Shown: piece by piece, positions 1-16,588 of the stretch
How positions within the stretch are numbered: position 1 is the stretch's first letter
Layout: every line of letters begins with the position of its first letter
Assembly (NCBI RefSeq): GCF_035582795.1
Contig: NC_134371.1
Location: 45,301,001-45,365,000 of the forward strand
Origin: Mycteria americana
Lineage: Eukaryota; Chordata; Aves; Ciconiiformes; Ciconiidae
Length of the DNA: 64,000 nucleotides
Direction: 5' to 3'
Notes under the pieces: model-generated
Databases searched by the model: none
Seen by the model: the letters and a program-made list of their open reading frames with translations, nothing else
Told to the model about the DNA's origin: nothing
Made by a program: the position numbers and the translations under genes

Positions 1-1747
1 CCTCTGGTGCTTCTCTACACGTGTGGGGTGCCTCTTCACACAGCTCTGCCCCCAGAAACACATGAAAGAGGAGGGTGGGTCCAGCCTCCCAGCTGGGCCT
101 CGCTTTCTGGGGCCTTGCTCTGACTTTTGCTCTTTTTGGCTGCCAGGGAGGGAAAGGTGCTAGAGGAGCCTCTGGTCCTCTCTCCTCAGCCTTCATCATG
201 GGACAGTAAAATAATAATACATCTCATGTATCTGAAGGGTGGTCACTCAGATAAGGTTTCTCAGGGTGAAAGGATACAACCCAAGGAGAAGGGAAAATAA
301 GACACTCCTATCTGTCATATTTAGACCAGCTAAGTGCCATTTTCATGGCTTCCAAAAGACTGGCAGGTCTGGGTTCCCTAAATCATGTGGATATGAGAAA
401 CAGGTTGGTGGGAGGCATAAGTTAGCAGGGCACTGTTGCCACCATACCTCCAAAATGCACTCATACATGTGTTGTATCGCAGACATACTAGGACAGATTT
501 GCAAAGCATGGCCCAGAAAAAGCAGGTCTAAATCCTGTGAAACTCTCTGAAATCCTGTGTGCTCTGGGTCAGGGGGAGGATTCTGCCCTTGACACTGCAC
601 AGTCAGAGCCCATGATGGCATCCCTGAAAAGCGCACCTAACTCAGCATTGTAGACTGATCACCGCATACCTGTAAGGGTTAAATGTAACTGGCACCACCC
701 TGCCAGCCTCTTCGTGGAGGTGGGGGACCAAATAGGAGGGAGCTGGATTCTGTTCTTATTTGCACTTGGAGAGTAATTCTTTGGAAGAAAAAGCTGTCCT
801 CCCAGGGTGTAAGTACAATCAGCAGCAGGGCCAAGTGTTCTTAAAAGTAAACCCCATCCCTGGACTTCCACTTTTGTCCAGTCCTTCCCAGTGCCTCCTT
901 CGCTTTTTCCTCTCTAACCGGAGGCAGAGGCAGAGCAGGTGGGCTTGTGAGGGCCTGCCACGGCCTCTGCAGCCCCCCACCCCACCAGCCCCTCAAGCCA
1001 GGGACACTTGCTGCTTCCCACCGCAGCAGCTGAGTGGTACCCTTGTCAGGGAGCAGCTGCTTTGCGGCCATGCACCCAGTGCATTCCCCCATCTGACGAT
1101 AAGTTAGGTTTTGGTATAAATCAGTGACCTGCCACAGCAAGAATGACCTAGCTTTCCCCAGCAAGGAGGGCCTCATCCAGCTCCCATGAATGCAAATCAG
1201 ACTCCACCGATTTAAACAGCAGTGGACCTGTCCCTTGGAGAGCAAACACAACCAGCCTGGAGCTGGGGTGTGAGTGAGCGCTACCCTTTGTTGACACCTG
1301 CTTCTAGGTTTACAGTCATATAGTCAAAGAGGCAGCTGGAGTTCACAAAGTCTTAATAGTACATCCTATCTTCCAGATGAAGAACATCGTATGGACTTAC
1401 AAAAATTTTTATGGAAGTGCCATGATTTTTTTCTTTTACCAGATTCCAGGGCAATACTAAGCTACTTGACTAGTTCTATTTTCCCTCTAATCAGCCTCTT
1501 GTCTTAGTGTCCTCAGGGACACTATGCAATTCTTATAAGCATTAGCTATGATTATTTAACAGAAATAACTGTTTCATTAACTTGAAAAAATGGTTATATA
1601 AGAGGAAAAATAATCTACTTGTAGTTTCTTACTGTGAAATTTTTCAGCTTGTATAATACTTACTGACATCTTAATTTTAATGTATGTCCTCAGGCAGTTT
1701 ACAGTACTATAATTAGTGCTCTTGAGTTTGGCAAGGTTTGTTTTTCT

Positions 1748-1775
1748 GTAGTAGTAGTAGTAGTAGTAGTAGTAG
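1748..1775. repeat. (GTA)n microsatellite
   Basis: Nine perfect GTA units plus one base. It is a simple trinucleotide repeat in non-coding flank, probably polymorphic in length. No function is suggested. Confidence 0.9.
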
Positions 1776-2423
1776 AATGCATATATAACAAAATTTCATA
1801 TGATTAACAAAGACAGCAAATATTATCTTTAAAAGTTTGGATTAGGCTTTTGGCCAGCAATGATGCAGGCAAAGCTTCCAGAGGAGTGAGCAGTTTGGGC
1901 TGTGTGAGGACTGCAAGACAGGAGCCATAGGCGATTTTTTGGTAACAGTGAACTTCTGCTGTTATTCTTGACTTTTATCAATTTTCTCCCCATTAAATAC
2001 TTTTCCCGTCGTTATACTGCAAATGAGCTACCTACAAAAGGGGCAGTATTTACGTTTACACCCGTTTTTTTCCAGTTAGTCTGATTTTAAATACCCAAAT
2101 ACATGAGGTGAAGTAATAATGCTAATGCCTGTGGTCTCCAGAGGGAAACCTCCAATGCTGACAAAACGCCTCCAGCCACTCGTCCGTGTGGGTAATTTAA
2201 AGGTCAGCTCTCAAACTTGTCTTTACATAGGGTGAAAGGGAAGAATTATCTGCAGCAGGAGTTGTGTTTGGCTGCAGTGTGGGGAAGACCGTTACAATTT
2301 CTTATGCCAGATTATTATTAATGTCTAGAGTTTACTCACATATTACACGAGTACATTATATATATTACATAGATATGCAACTTTATATATTAATATATAT
2401 TAATACATTCTGTTCATTGTATA

Positions 2424-2463
2424 CATGTCTGTTCATTGTATATAAATACAATGAACAGACATG
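2424..2463. repeat. Perfect 18-bp inverted repeat (4-nt loop)
   Basis: The left arm 2424-2441 and right arm 2446-2463 are exact reverse complements around the loop ATAA. The core of the arm, TCTGTTCATTGTATA, also occurs just upstream as a direct copy starting at about 2409. The hairpin sits in strongly AT-rich DNA. It may have arisen by templated replication error or be a remnant of a small palindromic element. It is shorter than a typical pre-miRNA. Confidence 0.85.
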
Positions 2464-2670
2464 CATATGTACACAGTCTTTGTCAAGATTTCTCAGTATA
2501 AACTATACCTAGTTTATCTTCTCATGGTTTGTTTTATGATTCTATGCTTATGTGCAGAGAAATCTTATATGAGAGAGAGATATATATACGAGCTTAAACT
2601 TTTTTCATTATAAAGATCAGCTATTAAATTATTTTTAAATAAAGTTTTGCAAGCTTCAAAACATAATTAT

Positions 2671-2684
2671 GGGGGGGGGGGGGG
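2671..2684. repeat. Homopolymer G run (14 nt)
   Basis: Fourteen consecutive G residues followed by AGG and a G-rich stretch. This is low complexity and error-prone in sequencing. It marks the border between AT-rich flank and the regulatory-looking segment that follows. Confidence 0.9.
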
Positions 2685-2739
2685 AGGTGTGAGGGGAGAG
2701 AAGCAGACCTAAAACATCTTTTTTTTTTCCACCCACGGA

Positions 2740-2748
2740 TCAAGGTCA
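2740..2748 (+). promoter_or_regulatory. Perfect NR5A (FTZ-F1/LRH-1) response element
   Basis: The nonamer TCAAGGTCA is an exact match to the monomeric NR5A site YCAAGGYCA. It lies 6.3 kb upstream of the first NR5A2 start codon. It begins a segment (about 2731-2925) that also has GATA-type motifs (GGATAG near 2793, TTATCT near 2807, TGATAC near 2816) and T/A-rich boxes. Binding by the gene's own product would give autoregulation, but that is inference. A nonamer of this kind can occur by chance. Confidence 0.45.
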
Positions 2749-2999
2749 GTTGCCTCAGCAAAAGAAATTTCATTTTTAAGCCTGTCTGTGCAGGATAGAA
2801 ATCAATTATCTCTTATGATACAGGGACCGGCGCTCGGCCCTGACAGGAGCCTTGCTTTATATATACAAATATATTTGGAGTTATATTTCCAGACCAAGCT
2901 CCAGCTTTTTTAACTAGATGTTCCACACTCGGCTCCAAAAGGGAAGCACAGGCAGAAACCACAGAGCCTCATCAGAAAAGCAAATAATTAGCAGTACTG

Positions 3000-3760
3000 G
3001 AGAGGGCCAGTGGGCTGCGGCGGAGGGGGGGAGCGCCGGGACCGCCTGCGCCCTCCCTTCGGCCTGGCCCCGCGGCGGCTCCCGCCGGCAGCGCTGCGGC
3101 CCGCGCCGCACCGCCGGGCACCGCGCCGGGCAGCGGCTCCGCTTCTGGGCGGGCCGGCGCGGAGAGGGGCCCCTGCCTTCGGATTCACCTCCTCGCCTCC
3201 CGTTAGGGAGGGGAAGCCGCCACCCCTGCGGCAGGCGGGAGCGATCAGAGCGAGCACGTTTTCCCGTCGCACCGTTAGCGGCAACAGGTCCGAGCAGTGC
3301 GGGACCAGAACGCGTTTTCCCTACGGAAGGCATGTAATTTATTGAAAACAAAACAAAAAAGGCAAAGATCCTGCTTGCAAAGCTGGATCTTTAGGTGTCC
3401 TAATGGCTAAAGGCTGCCGTGAGAGAAAGGCTGCGGTTCGCTGCTGATGCGCTGTTGATCCAGGGAACCCCTCCCGCAAGCTCTGGGCAGGGCTCGCCGC
3501 CTCCCGAAGGGCGCCCGGGGGTGCCTCAGCTTTCGCCCCCCCCGGGGCCTTCCACGCCTTCCAGTTTGTTCAGCACAATCTCCGTCGGAAAGCCGCCGTG
3601 CAACGAGAGGTGACTAACCGTCCCTGCCCACACGCCTGCCGCCTCTCGGGCGGGCGGCCCCGCGGGAGGCAGCGCGCCCCGGGCCGGGGCGGTGCGCAGG
3701 GGGGCACCGCGGCGCCCGGCGCCCCGAGCCGGAGCAGACAGCGGCAGGACGGGGTGAAGC
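3000..3760. other. CpG-rich segment upstream of the main island
   Basis: There is dense GC and CpG content at about 3000-3330 and again at about 3420-3760, separated by an AT-rich gap. Overlapping open frames occur on both strands (for example 2918-3337 + and 2914-3351 -). This is typical of GC-rich non-coding DNA rather than coding. It immediately precedes the TATA-containing segment near 3.9 kb and may belong to the same promoter region. No exon is recognised here. Confidence 0.5.
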
Positions 3761-3778
3761 GTTACGACACCTCACTGA

Positions 3779-3975
3779 TGACTCACTTAGCAATAAAAGA
3801 AAGGCAATCACGGCGGTGCTTTGCCACCCGCTTGGCCCGGCTCACTCCTCACTCCGGAGTCTCCCGTAGTTCTGCATCACGCTGCTGCCAGGTGTTTATA
3901 AGGCAGCAGTGCATTCCAGCGTGCAGCAGAAAGCTTGGCCGGGCTTTAAAAATAGCTTCTCGGTCAATAATTGAC
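3779..3975 (+). promoter_or_regulatory. Candidate upstream promoter with TATA-like box and HNF1-like palindrome
   Basis: Motifs visible in order are a perfect AP-1 site TGACTCA (3779-3785), an E-box CAGGTG (3889-3894), a TATA-like TTTATAAGG (3895-3903), and the 13-bp perfect palindrome GTCAATAATTGAC (3963-3975). The palindrome differs from the HNF1 consensus GTTAATNATTAAC at two symmetric positions. HNF1, GATA and E-box control of LRH-1 promoters is established in mammals. A start site about 30 bp after the TATA-like box would fall near 3930. No first exon that splices in frame to the CpG-island exon was identified, so promoter activity is inferred. Confidence 0.35.
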
Positions 3976-4455
3976 TGTTTGGAAACGGTTCTCTATTTCA
4001 GACCAGAGAGGATCGACATCTCCGTAGGGCAACAGTGAATGATTCGCAGCAGATATAAGGCAATAGGCTTTGGAAAGCGATCCTCTGTGGTGTGCGTTTT
4101 CTACAGAAAGTATTTCAGCCTGAAGCACCCACGCTGTTTCGCTGACAGTGGATCAAAAAAAAAAAAAATAGAAGAAAAAAAGTATATTTTTGTGTTTTGG
4201 GTTTTTTTTCAGTTCTCTAGAGGGGACAGTTTACTTTCTAAAGCATGAGTTGGAGGCACTAACAGCCTCCGCTCAAATGAATCCCTAGGAATTAAAAGCA
4301 ATATTTCCTCAGCGAAGTGATGAAAGGAGCCCTCTGGCTACGGGATTTGGAAGGTTTCGAGGTACTCTCCCCTTCGTACTGTAGGGGTGATCTATTTATG
4401 ACAAGGAGCGGAGGGGGGAAGACATGGGGTGAAAGGGAAAAGAGAGACAGAAAGA

Positions 4456-4590
4456 AGAAGAGAAGAGAAGAGAAGAGAAGAGAAGAGAAGAGAAGAGAAG
4501 AGAAGAGAAGAGAAGAGAAGAGAAGAGAAGAGAAGAGAAGAGAAGAGAAGAGAAGAGAAGAGAAGAGAAGAGAAGAGAAGAGAAGAGAAG
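4456..4590. repeat. (AGAAG)27 pentanucleotide microsatellite
   Basis: There are 27 uninterrupted AGAAG units (135 bp), flanked by imperfect purine-rich sequence. All purines are on one strand, so the tract is a polypurine-polypyrimidine block that can form triplex DNA. It opens all frames on both strands, so open frames across it (4317-4649 +, 4292-4759 -, 4392-5069 -) are artefacts. The copy number probably varies between individuals and may be assembly-sensitive. Confidence 0.97.
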
Positions 4591-4780
4591 AGGAAAGGGG
4601 GAAAAAGGGTAGAGCAGAGCCTGTATTGGATACACTTTTCCTGGTGTAAACAGTCTCGTAAAGTTGGGCGTGAGAGGTGTGTGAGGTGAAGCAGCAAACT
4701 CGCGTTATAAACTTTCCCAGTGCCTGCCGCACTCTCACACGCTGCCTTCTCCGGGGCATTTCCCGGGGCCGCGCCCGTCT

Positions 4781-4934
4781 GTGCCCGGGGCTGTGCCGCT
4801 CCGTGCCCGGGACTGTGCCGGTCTGTGCCCGGGGCTGTGCCGCTCCGTGCCCGGGGCTGCGCCGCTCCGTGCCCGGGACCGCCCCGGTCTGTGCCTGGGG
4901 CCGTGCCAGCCTGTGCCCGGGGCTGTGTCGCTCC
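4781..4934. repeat. 22-bp GC-rich minisatellite, 7 copies
   Basis: There are seven consecutive 22-bp units of the type GTGCCCGGGGCTGTGCCGCT+CC, at 4781, 4803, 4825, 4847, 4869, 4891 and 4913. A degenerate eighth unit sits at 4759-4780. Units 2 and 5 share variants (CCCGGGAC... ending GGTCT). This suggests an older two-unit (44-bp) duplication pattern, although the unit-1 partner of unit 2 differs. The period is not a multiple of three, which argues against coding. The array lies between the pentanucleotide repeat and the CpG island. Confidence 0.93.
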
Positions 4935-5569
4935 GCCGGGGACAGGCTGCGTGGCGGTGACTCTCGCCCCGCGCCTGGCTGAAGCCACCGGTTTTAGTGA
5001 GTGATTGCTGAGAGCGGCTCTGGGCTGGCGGCAAACGGGAATGCTCAGAGGGAGAGGAAGGGGGGACAAGGTGCGGATTTCTCTCCTGCTTAAATGCTTC
5101 CCTCTAAGTCTTTTTGATCGGCTTTGGATTTAGACTTCCCAGCAGAAAACTTTCAGTCCTCCATTTCTCTCTTTCTTTCTTTCTTTTGCTTCTGCGAAGT
5201 TCATCTTTAACATTGCCCCCAAAAAGTTCTCTTTTGCTAGAGTTTGCTTGCTGGGAAGATAAATCAAACCTTCTCCGGGACCCTTTCCGACGCAACGCTA
5301 GAAGTGAGCGTGCTATTTGTTGCTCATCGATCAGACCCTCCAAGCTGGAAATGTCTCTGCTTAGGGAAACAGGCTTTGAAATTTGCCCAAGTTCTGTGGC
5401 CTCTTTGAAGCTGTAAGAAATTGGAGCTTGCCTTGAAATACCGTCGCACAGAACCCTCTACCTTGAAAACAAAGAGGTGGAAGAAGCTTCAGATTATTTA
5501 AAATTAGACAGTGTTTTTTTAATGTAAATGTACATACATTTAAATAAGGAAGTATAAAATATTTCAGGT

Positions 5570-5690
5570 CTTGCTCCTTGTACTAATCAAGGCTGCTGGA
5601 GGCTCCCCGAGCCATCATCTTTTATAATTATAATTACACGCGTCAATCAAGACCTTCAGGCAAAGTCAGAACAAGGCAGGCAAACTCAGG
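5570..5690. promoter_or_regulatory. Candidate regulatory segment with homeobox-type AT core
   Basis: An AT core TTTATAATTATAATTACACG (about 5621-5640) with several TAAT/ATTA sites is flanked by TAATCAAGG and CGTCAATCAAGACC. These resemble homeodomain and nuclear-receptor half-site sequences. The sequence looks information-rich compared with its surroundings and sits just before the CpG island. Function is inferred from motif density only. Confidence 0.25.
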
Positions 5691-8643
5691 AGAGAAATCA
5701 CATTAAAAAAAAGTTTGGAGAACTTAGTAAGGAATGGAGAAGAGATTAGAAGAAAGGGTAATTAAGGTTGCTCAAGGCAATGGTGAGAGCTAGAACTCCA
5801 TGTTAAATTAAATGTAGCCACAAGGGACCAGGTATCATTTATAATATGTACTGCCCTAAACTGTTACTTCGGAGAAATGTGGATGTGTAATAACCACTCC
5901 AAAGTATTTTCATCCATAGCGATAGCTCGCGGAGTGGCTTTGCGATGTACAGTTTGAACTCTCTCCAAACCCTTCCCCGGCGGAATGACATTAAGTAGGA
6001 GCGAAGCGCCCGGGGACTGGTGCCAGGGCCGTGCCCGAGGGGGAGCGTTGGCCGGGGAGAGCCGGCCCGGCCTGGGCCAGCCGCCGGCGGGGACAGGCGG
6101 CCGTCCCGGCCGGGCTGCCCGCGGGGGCCGCAGCCCGCCTGGCCCCGGCTGCGCTCGGGTTGGTTTCGCCTGCCCTGTCCGGACGCGGGGTTTCCTTCCC
6201 CAGCTTTCGCCTAAAACGCGGGTGCCTTTCCCGGAGCAGCAATAACGAGAGCGGCGGCACGGAGCGCCCCGGCGGGACGTCGCCAAGCGGCGTGACCCAC
6301 CCGGCGGCGAGCGGGAGGGAAGGGGCCGGCTCTTTCCCCGACGGAGCCCAGCGGGCTGCAGGACCCAGGTCCGGCGGTGTCCTGCCGATTGTGTACTAAA
6401 CTTGCCACGCTCTGCTGTAAATGCAGCCGGAGCGGTGCTCTGACAACGCTTCTCCTGCGGGGAAGGGCTGCGAGGAGGCGAAGCTCCTCTGCGAGCCGCC
6501 CCCGGGGTCTTCTGGCCACCCGTCGGGCCAGCAGCAGGCTGAAGCGGCCCGGCTGCAGGCTCGCAAGGCCGGAGGGCCGCGGCCCCGCCGCGCCGCGCTG
6601 CGGAGACCCCCGGCCCGCAGCCCCGACGCCCTCCCGGCGGGCGCCCGGGGGAGCGGAGCGGAGCGGAGCTGAGCGGAGCCGCCAGTGCTGAGCCGCCCGG
6701 GCTCAGCGCAGGGCGATGCTACACGGCGACGCCTGCGAGAGGGGTTGTTTGTAATTAATGTATCTGGGAACAACTTCCCAAGGGTCGAGACGGGGTCTCA
6801 GCCCGAGCTGCTTCTGCCTAGAGACGAGGGCATTCCCTCGGGGTGGTTTTCAGCCACCCCGCCTTCACCATCGAGCTGGCCGCTCCCGCAGCTCGCCATG
6901 TTGCTGTGCTAAAACTTATTCGCAGGCGAACTGCTAAACTGTGAAGTTATAACTTGAGAAATAACGTGTTCGTATAGATCCAGAGTTCTCCTGCTCGCCC
7001 TCCCGCCCGAAGAGGAATGGGGAAAAGGTGAGAACGGAAGGAGCCCGAAAGGTCCGAGCCTCTCTGCGCGTTGGGTCCATCCCCAAAATGTCAAACCCTG
7101 CACTGAGAAGGAAAGAAAGAGACATTTTTCCACTCCAGTGGTGCTGGTGTTGGCTTGGCTCGGGATCTGCACTGAATTAAGCCAAGGTCTCTTCTTCCAG
7201 TTACTGGATGCGAAAAGTTTAAACTGCCTAGGAAGGAGCAGAGCCGAGTCCGCTCTCTGCACGTGGAGGGCTTGTCCCACCGCTGGTCACCTTGCGATCG
7301 TCACAAGTATTTAACAAGTTACAACAAGAGGGTCAGTTTTCACAAACTCTGTCCCAACCGATGGGAAGTGCTATACCCTGCGCTGGAGACAGTTCCGCGC
7401 CTCGCTTTCCATCGGAAGCAATTTTCACCGCCAAATATTTTCAGCTCTTAACAGACACAACGGAGATTAAAGTGTCAGAGGAGTACAGGCAGCCGAGCGC
7501 TCGGGCGGGGGGCTCGGATGCTTTCAAAGGTGCAAATATTGCTCATCGCACATCGCCAAACCTACGCGCTGCAGTGGGAGCGGCGCGGAGCCCCCCGGGC
7601 CCTCCCGGCGTGGAAGGGGCGGGAAGGGCAGCGGGGGCGGGCAGACCCTCGGCCCGGCGCGGCTCGCCGGGCGGCTCGGCACCCCGCCGGCCCCGGGTCC
7701 CCCGCCACGCCGCGCCGCGGGGCCGCCCGGCTCTCGCCGCTGAGGCACCCGCTTGCGAGAAACGAGTTCTTTGGGACAACTTGGAAACGAGTGCCGCTTG
7801 CTGCACCGTGAGCCGGGGAAGGGAGGCTCTTGCTCAACCGATGGCTGTGCCGGGGCATTGGCTTTTGTGCAAACGATGCAGCTGGCACCGACAGATTTCG
7901 CAAGAGGTTTAGGGGAGGGAGACCCAAAAAGCCAGAATAGGTACAGCGAGCTCGAGCGCGGCTCCCGCCCGCATTTCTCAGGCTCCAGGGCTGCGCGGCG
8001 GCAACGTGGCCGCAAGGGCTGGGGTTCTCCAAGCGCAGGGGTGACCGCTGCCTACCCCCGCCCGCCCGGAGGGAAGGCGAGGGCCAGGGGTCCCGCAGCC
8101 GCAGCTGGCCGGGCGGGGGGATTGCCCCGCCGGCCTCAAGGGAGCTGGAGCGGGGCTGCCCGCCGGCAAGGCGGCACGCCGCGGGAGGGAGGGCAGGCGC
8201 AGCCCGGCTCGGCGGGTCTGGTGGCCCGGCGGGCTCCGCTGGGGCGGGGAGGGGTGGCTGCAGCCCAGGCCCCCACCCCGCAGCCCGCTTTAACAAGCGG
8301 GCAGGGGGTGAGCGCGCTGGGCAAGTGTGTGTGCTCCTGGGCGTGTGTGTGGTGCGTGTGTGTGCGCGGGGGGTGTTGCTCATCCCGCCTCTGCCTTATT
8401 GGCTGCAAGGGCGGTGTCGGGCCCCCCCCTCGCCGGAGCCCCCCGCGCCCCGCAGCCCCCGGGCTCCGGGAGCGCCTCCCCGCGGGCCCGGGGCTGGAGG
8501 TCCCGACTCGGCACCTCCGCACTTGTGGCGGGGGGAAGAGGGGGAGGAGGAGGAGGGAGGAAGAGAGGAGGGGGACGGGGGTGGGAACCCTGTCCAGCAG
8601 CACCAGCGGCGGCAGAGCGCTCCTGTGCACTCTGTCGCTCCGC

Positions 8644-8676
8644 ATGGATCGGGGCGCCGGGCTGCCGCCGCGCTGA
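8644..8676 (+). other. Possible uORF in the NR5A2 5' leader
   Basis: ATG at 8644 opens a 10-codon frame (MDRGAGLPPR) that stops at 8674-8676. Its ATG has G at +4 but C at -3, so the context is moderate. It is in the same frame as the main ATG at 9001, and that frame has no further stop between 8677 and the main start. It matters only if transcription starts upstream of 8644. Confidence 0.3.
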
Positions 8677-8944
8677 GCCCCGGGCGGAGCTGCTGCGGGC
8701 TCCCGGTCTTCCTCCTCCTCCTCTCCTCTCCGCCCCCGCCGCCTGCAGCCCGACTACCGCTCCTCGGCTCCCCCAGCCGCGGGCACCCGGCGGCGCTTCC
8801 CGGCGGCCGGGGCGGCTCGGTGCTCCCGCTGCAGCAGGGCAAGGGCTGGCGTGGAGCAGAGGGAGGGAAGAGGAGGAGGAGGAGGAAGAGGCAGCGGCCG
8901 CCGAGCGTCCCTTGCTCCAGCTAAATCTGTGCTGCCGTGTCCAG

Positions 8945-9000
8945 GTGCTGGTGTCGCGGACGGACACGGAGCCCCCAGCCCGGCCCGCAGCCGCCTTGTC
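8945..9000 (+). other. NR5A2: 5' part of first coding exon, homologous to the mammalian N-terminal extension
   Basis: Read in the frame of the ATG at 9001, this stretch gives GAGVADGHGAPSPARSRLV. This matches the segment that precedes the internal methionine in human NR5A2 (GAG-PD-HG-P-PAR-RLV pattern). A plausible splice acceptor, TGTCCAG, ends at 8944 and is preceded by a branch-like GCTAAAT. Its phase (1) equals that of the mammalian exon 2 acceptor. An upstream exon providing a longer N-terminus is therefore likely to exist or to have existed. I could not find it in 1-8900. Confidence 0.55.
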
Positions 9001-9082
9001 ATGCTGCCCAAAGTGGAGACGGAGGCCCTGGGACTCGCCCGGTCGAATGGGGAACAGGGGCAGATGCCGGAAAACATGCAAG
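9001..9082 (+). CDS. NR5A2: NR5A2 (LRH-1) coding exon 1, residues 1-27 (mammalian exon 2 equivalent)
   Basis: This is the first coding exon visible of the orphan nuclear receptor NR5A2. The receptor binds YCAAGGYCA sites as a monomer and controls early embryonic, hepatic, pancreatic and steroid/bile-acid genes. ATG 9001 opens MLPKVETEALGLARSNGEQ..., followed by GQMPENMQ, and the donor G|GTAAGA lies at 9083. The exon ends in phase 1. This methionine is the start of the 501-residue chicken form and equals Met41 of the 541-residue human protein. The frame stays open upstream to 8677, and its last 19 codons resemble the mammalian extension, so a longer isoform is possible. The exon lies inside the CpG island. 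A GTG at 8851 was not accepted as a start. Confidence 0.95.
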
Positions 9083-12941
<3,859 letters not shown>

Positions 12942-13083
12942 GGATTCTTTAAGCGAACAGTCCAGAATAACAAAAGGTACACATGTATAGAAAATCAGAA
13001 TTGCCAGATTGACAAAACACAGAGAAAACGATGCCCTTACTGTCGATTTCAAAAATGTCTAAGTGTTGGAATGAAATTGGAAG
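12942..13083 (+). CDS. NR5A2: NR5A2 coding exon 3: second zinc finger, residues 68-114
   Basis: The exon begins [15 protein letters not shown] and contains zinc finger 2 with cysteines C82, C88, C98 and C101, followed by [13 protein letters not shown]. The D-box region and the basic KRC...CRFQKC segment are intact. The protein sequence appears identical to vertebrate NR5A2 as I remember it, as expected for the most constrained part of the receptor. The exon ends in phase 1 with donor G|GTAAGA, a good match. The next exon supplies the rest of the Ala codon. Confidence 0.97.

Positions 13084-16588
<3,505 letters not shown>

Larger units (their letters stand above)
1..2670. other. Gene-free upstream flank
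   Basis: No coding frame here resembles a known protein. The open frames at 239-550, 760-1107 and 841-1251 lack homology I recognise, use non-ATG starts or overlap each other on opposite strands. GC content is moderate up to about 1.3 kb and then falls, becoming very AT-rich around 2.3-2.65 kb. The only clear structure is a GTA microsatellite (1748-1775), an 18-bp-stem hairpin (2424-2463) and a G run (2671-2684). Since NR5A2 is transcribed away from this DNA, it is probably 5' flank, or intron if a more distal first exon exists outside the window. Confidence 0.6.

Noticed and set aside
4039..4248. 69-codon ATG frame downstream of the TATA-like box
   Set aside because: The short SLKH match to the human first exon is not supported by surrounding residues, and the frame runs into a poly-A tract.
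4292..5069. Repeat-driven open frames on both strands over the AGAAG array and minisatellite
   Set aside because: They are produced by the simple repeats; the translations are poly Ser/Leu/Phe or Arg/Glu/Lys.
5351..5416. ATG frame beginning MSLLRETG, considered as the missing NR5A2 first exon (human begins MSSNSDTG)
   Set aside because: The resemblance is limited to M-S-x-x-x-acid-T-G. The only nearby GT donor (CT|GTAAGA) leaves phase 2 and would not join in frame to the phase-1 exon at 8945.
8851..9000. GTG at 8851 as the start of NR5A2
   Set aside because: Vertebrate initiation at GTG is rare, the codons up to 8944 do not resemble any NR5A2 form, and a splice acceptor at 8944 explains the homologous part better.
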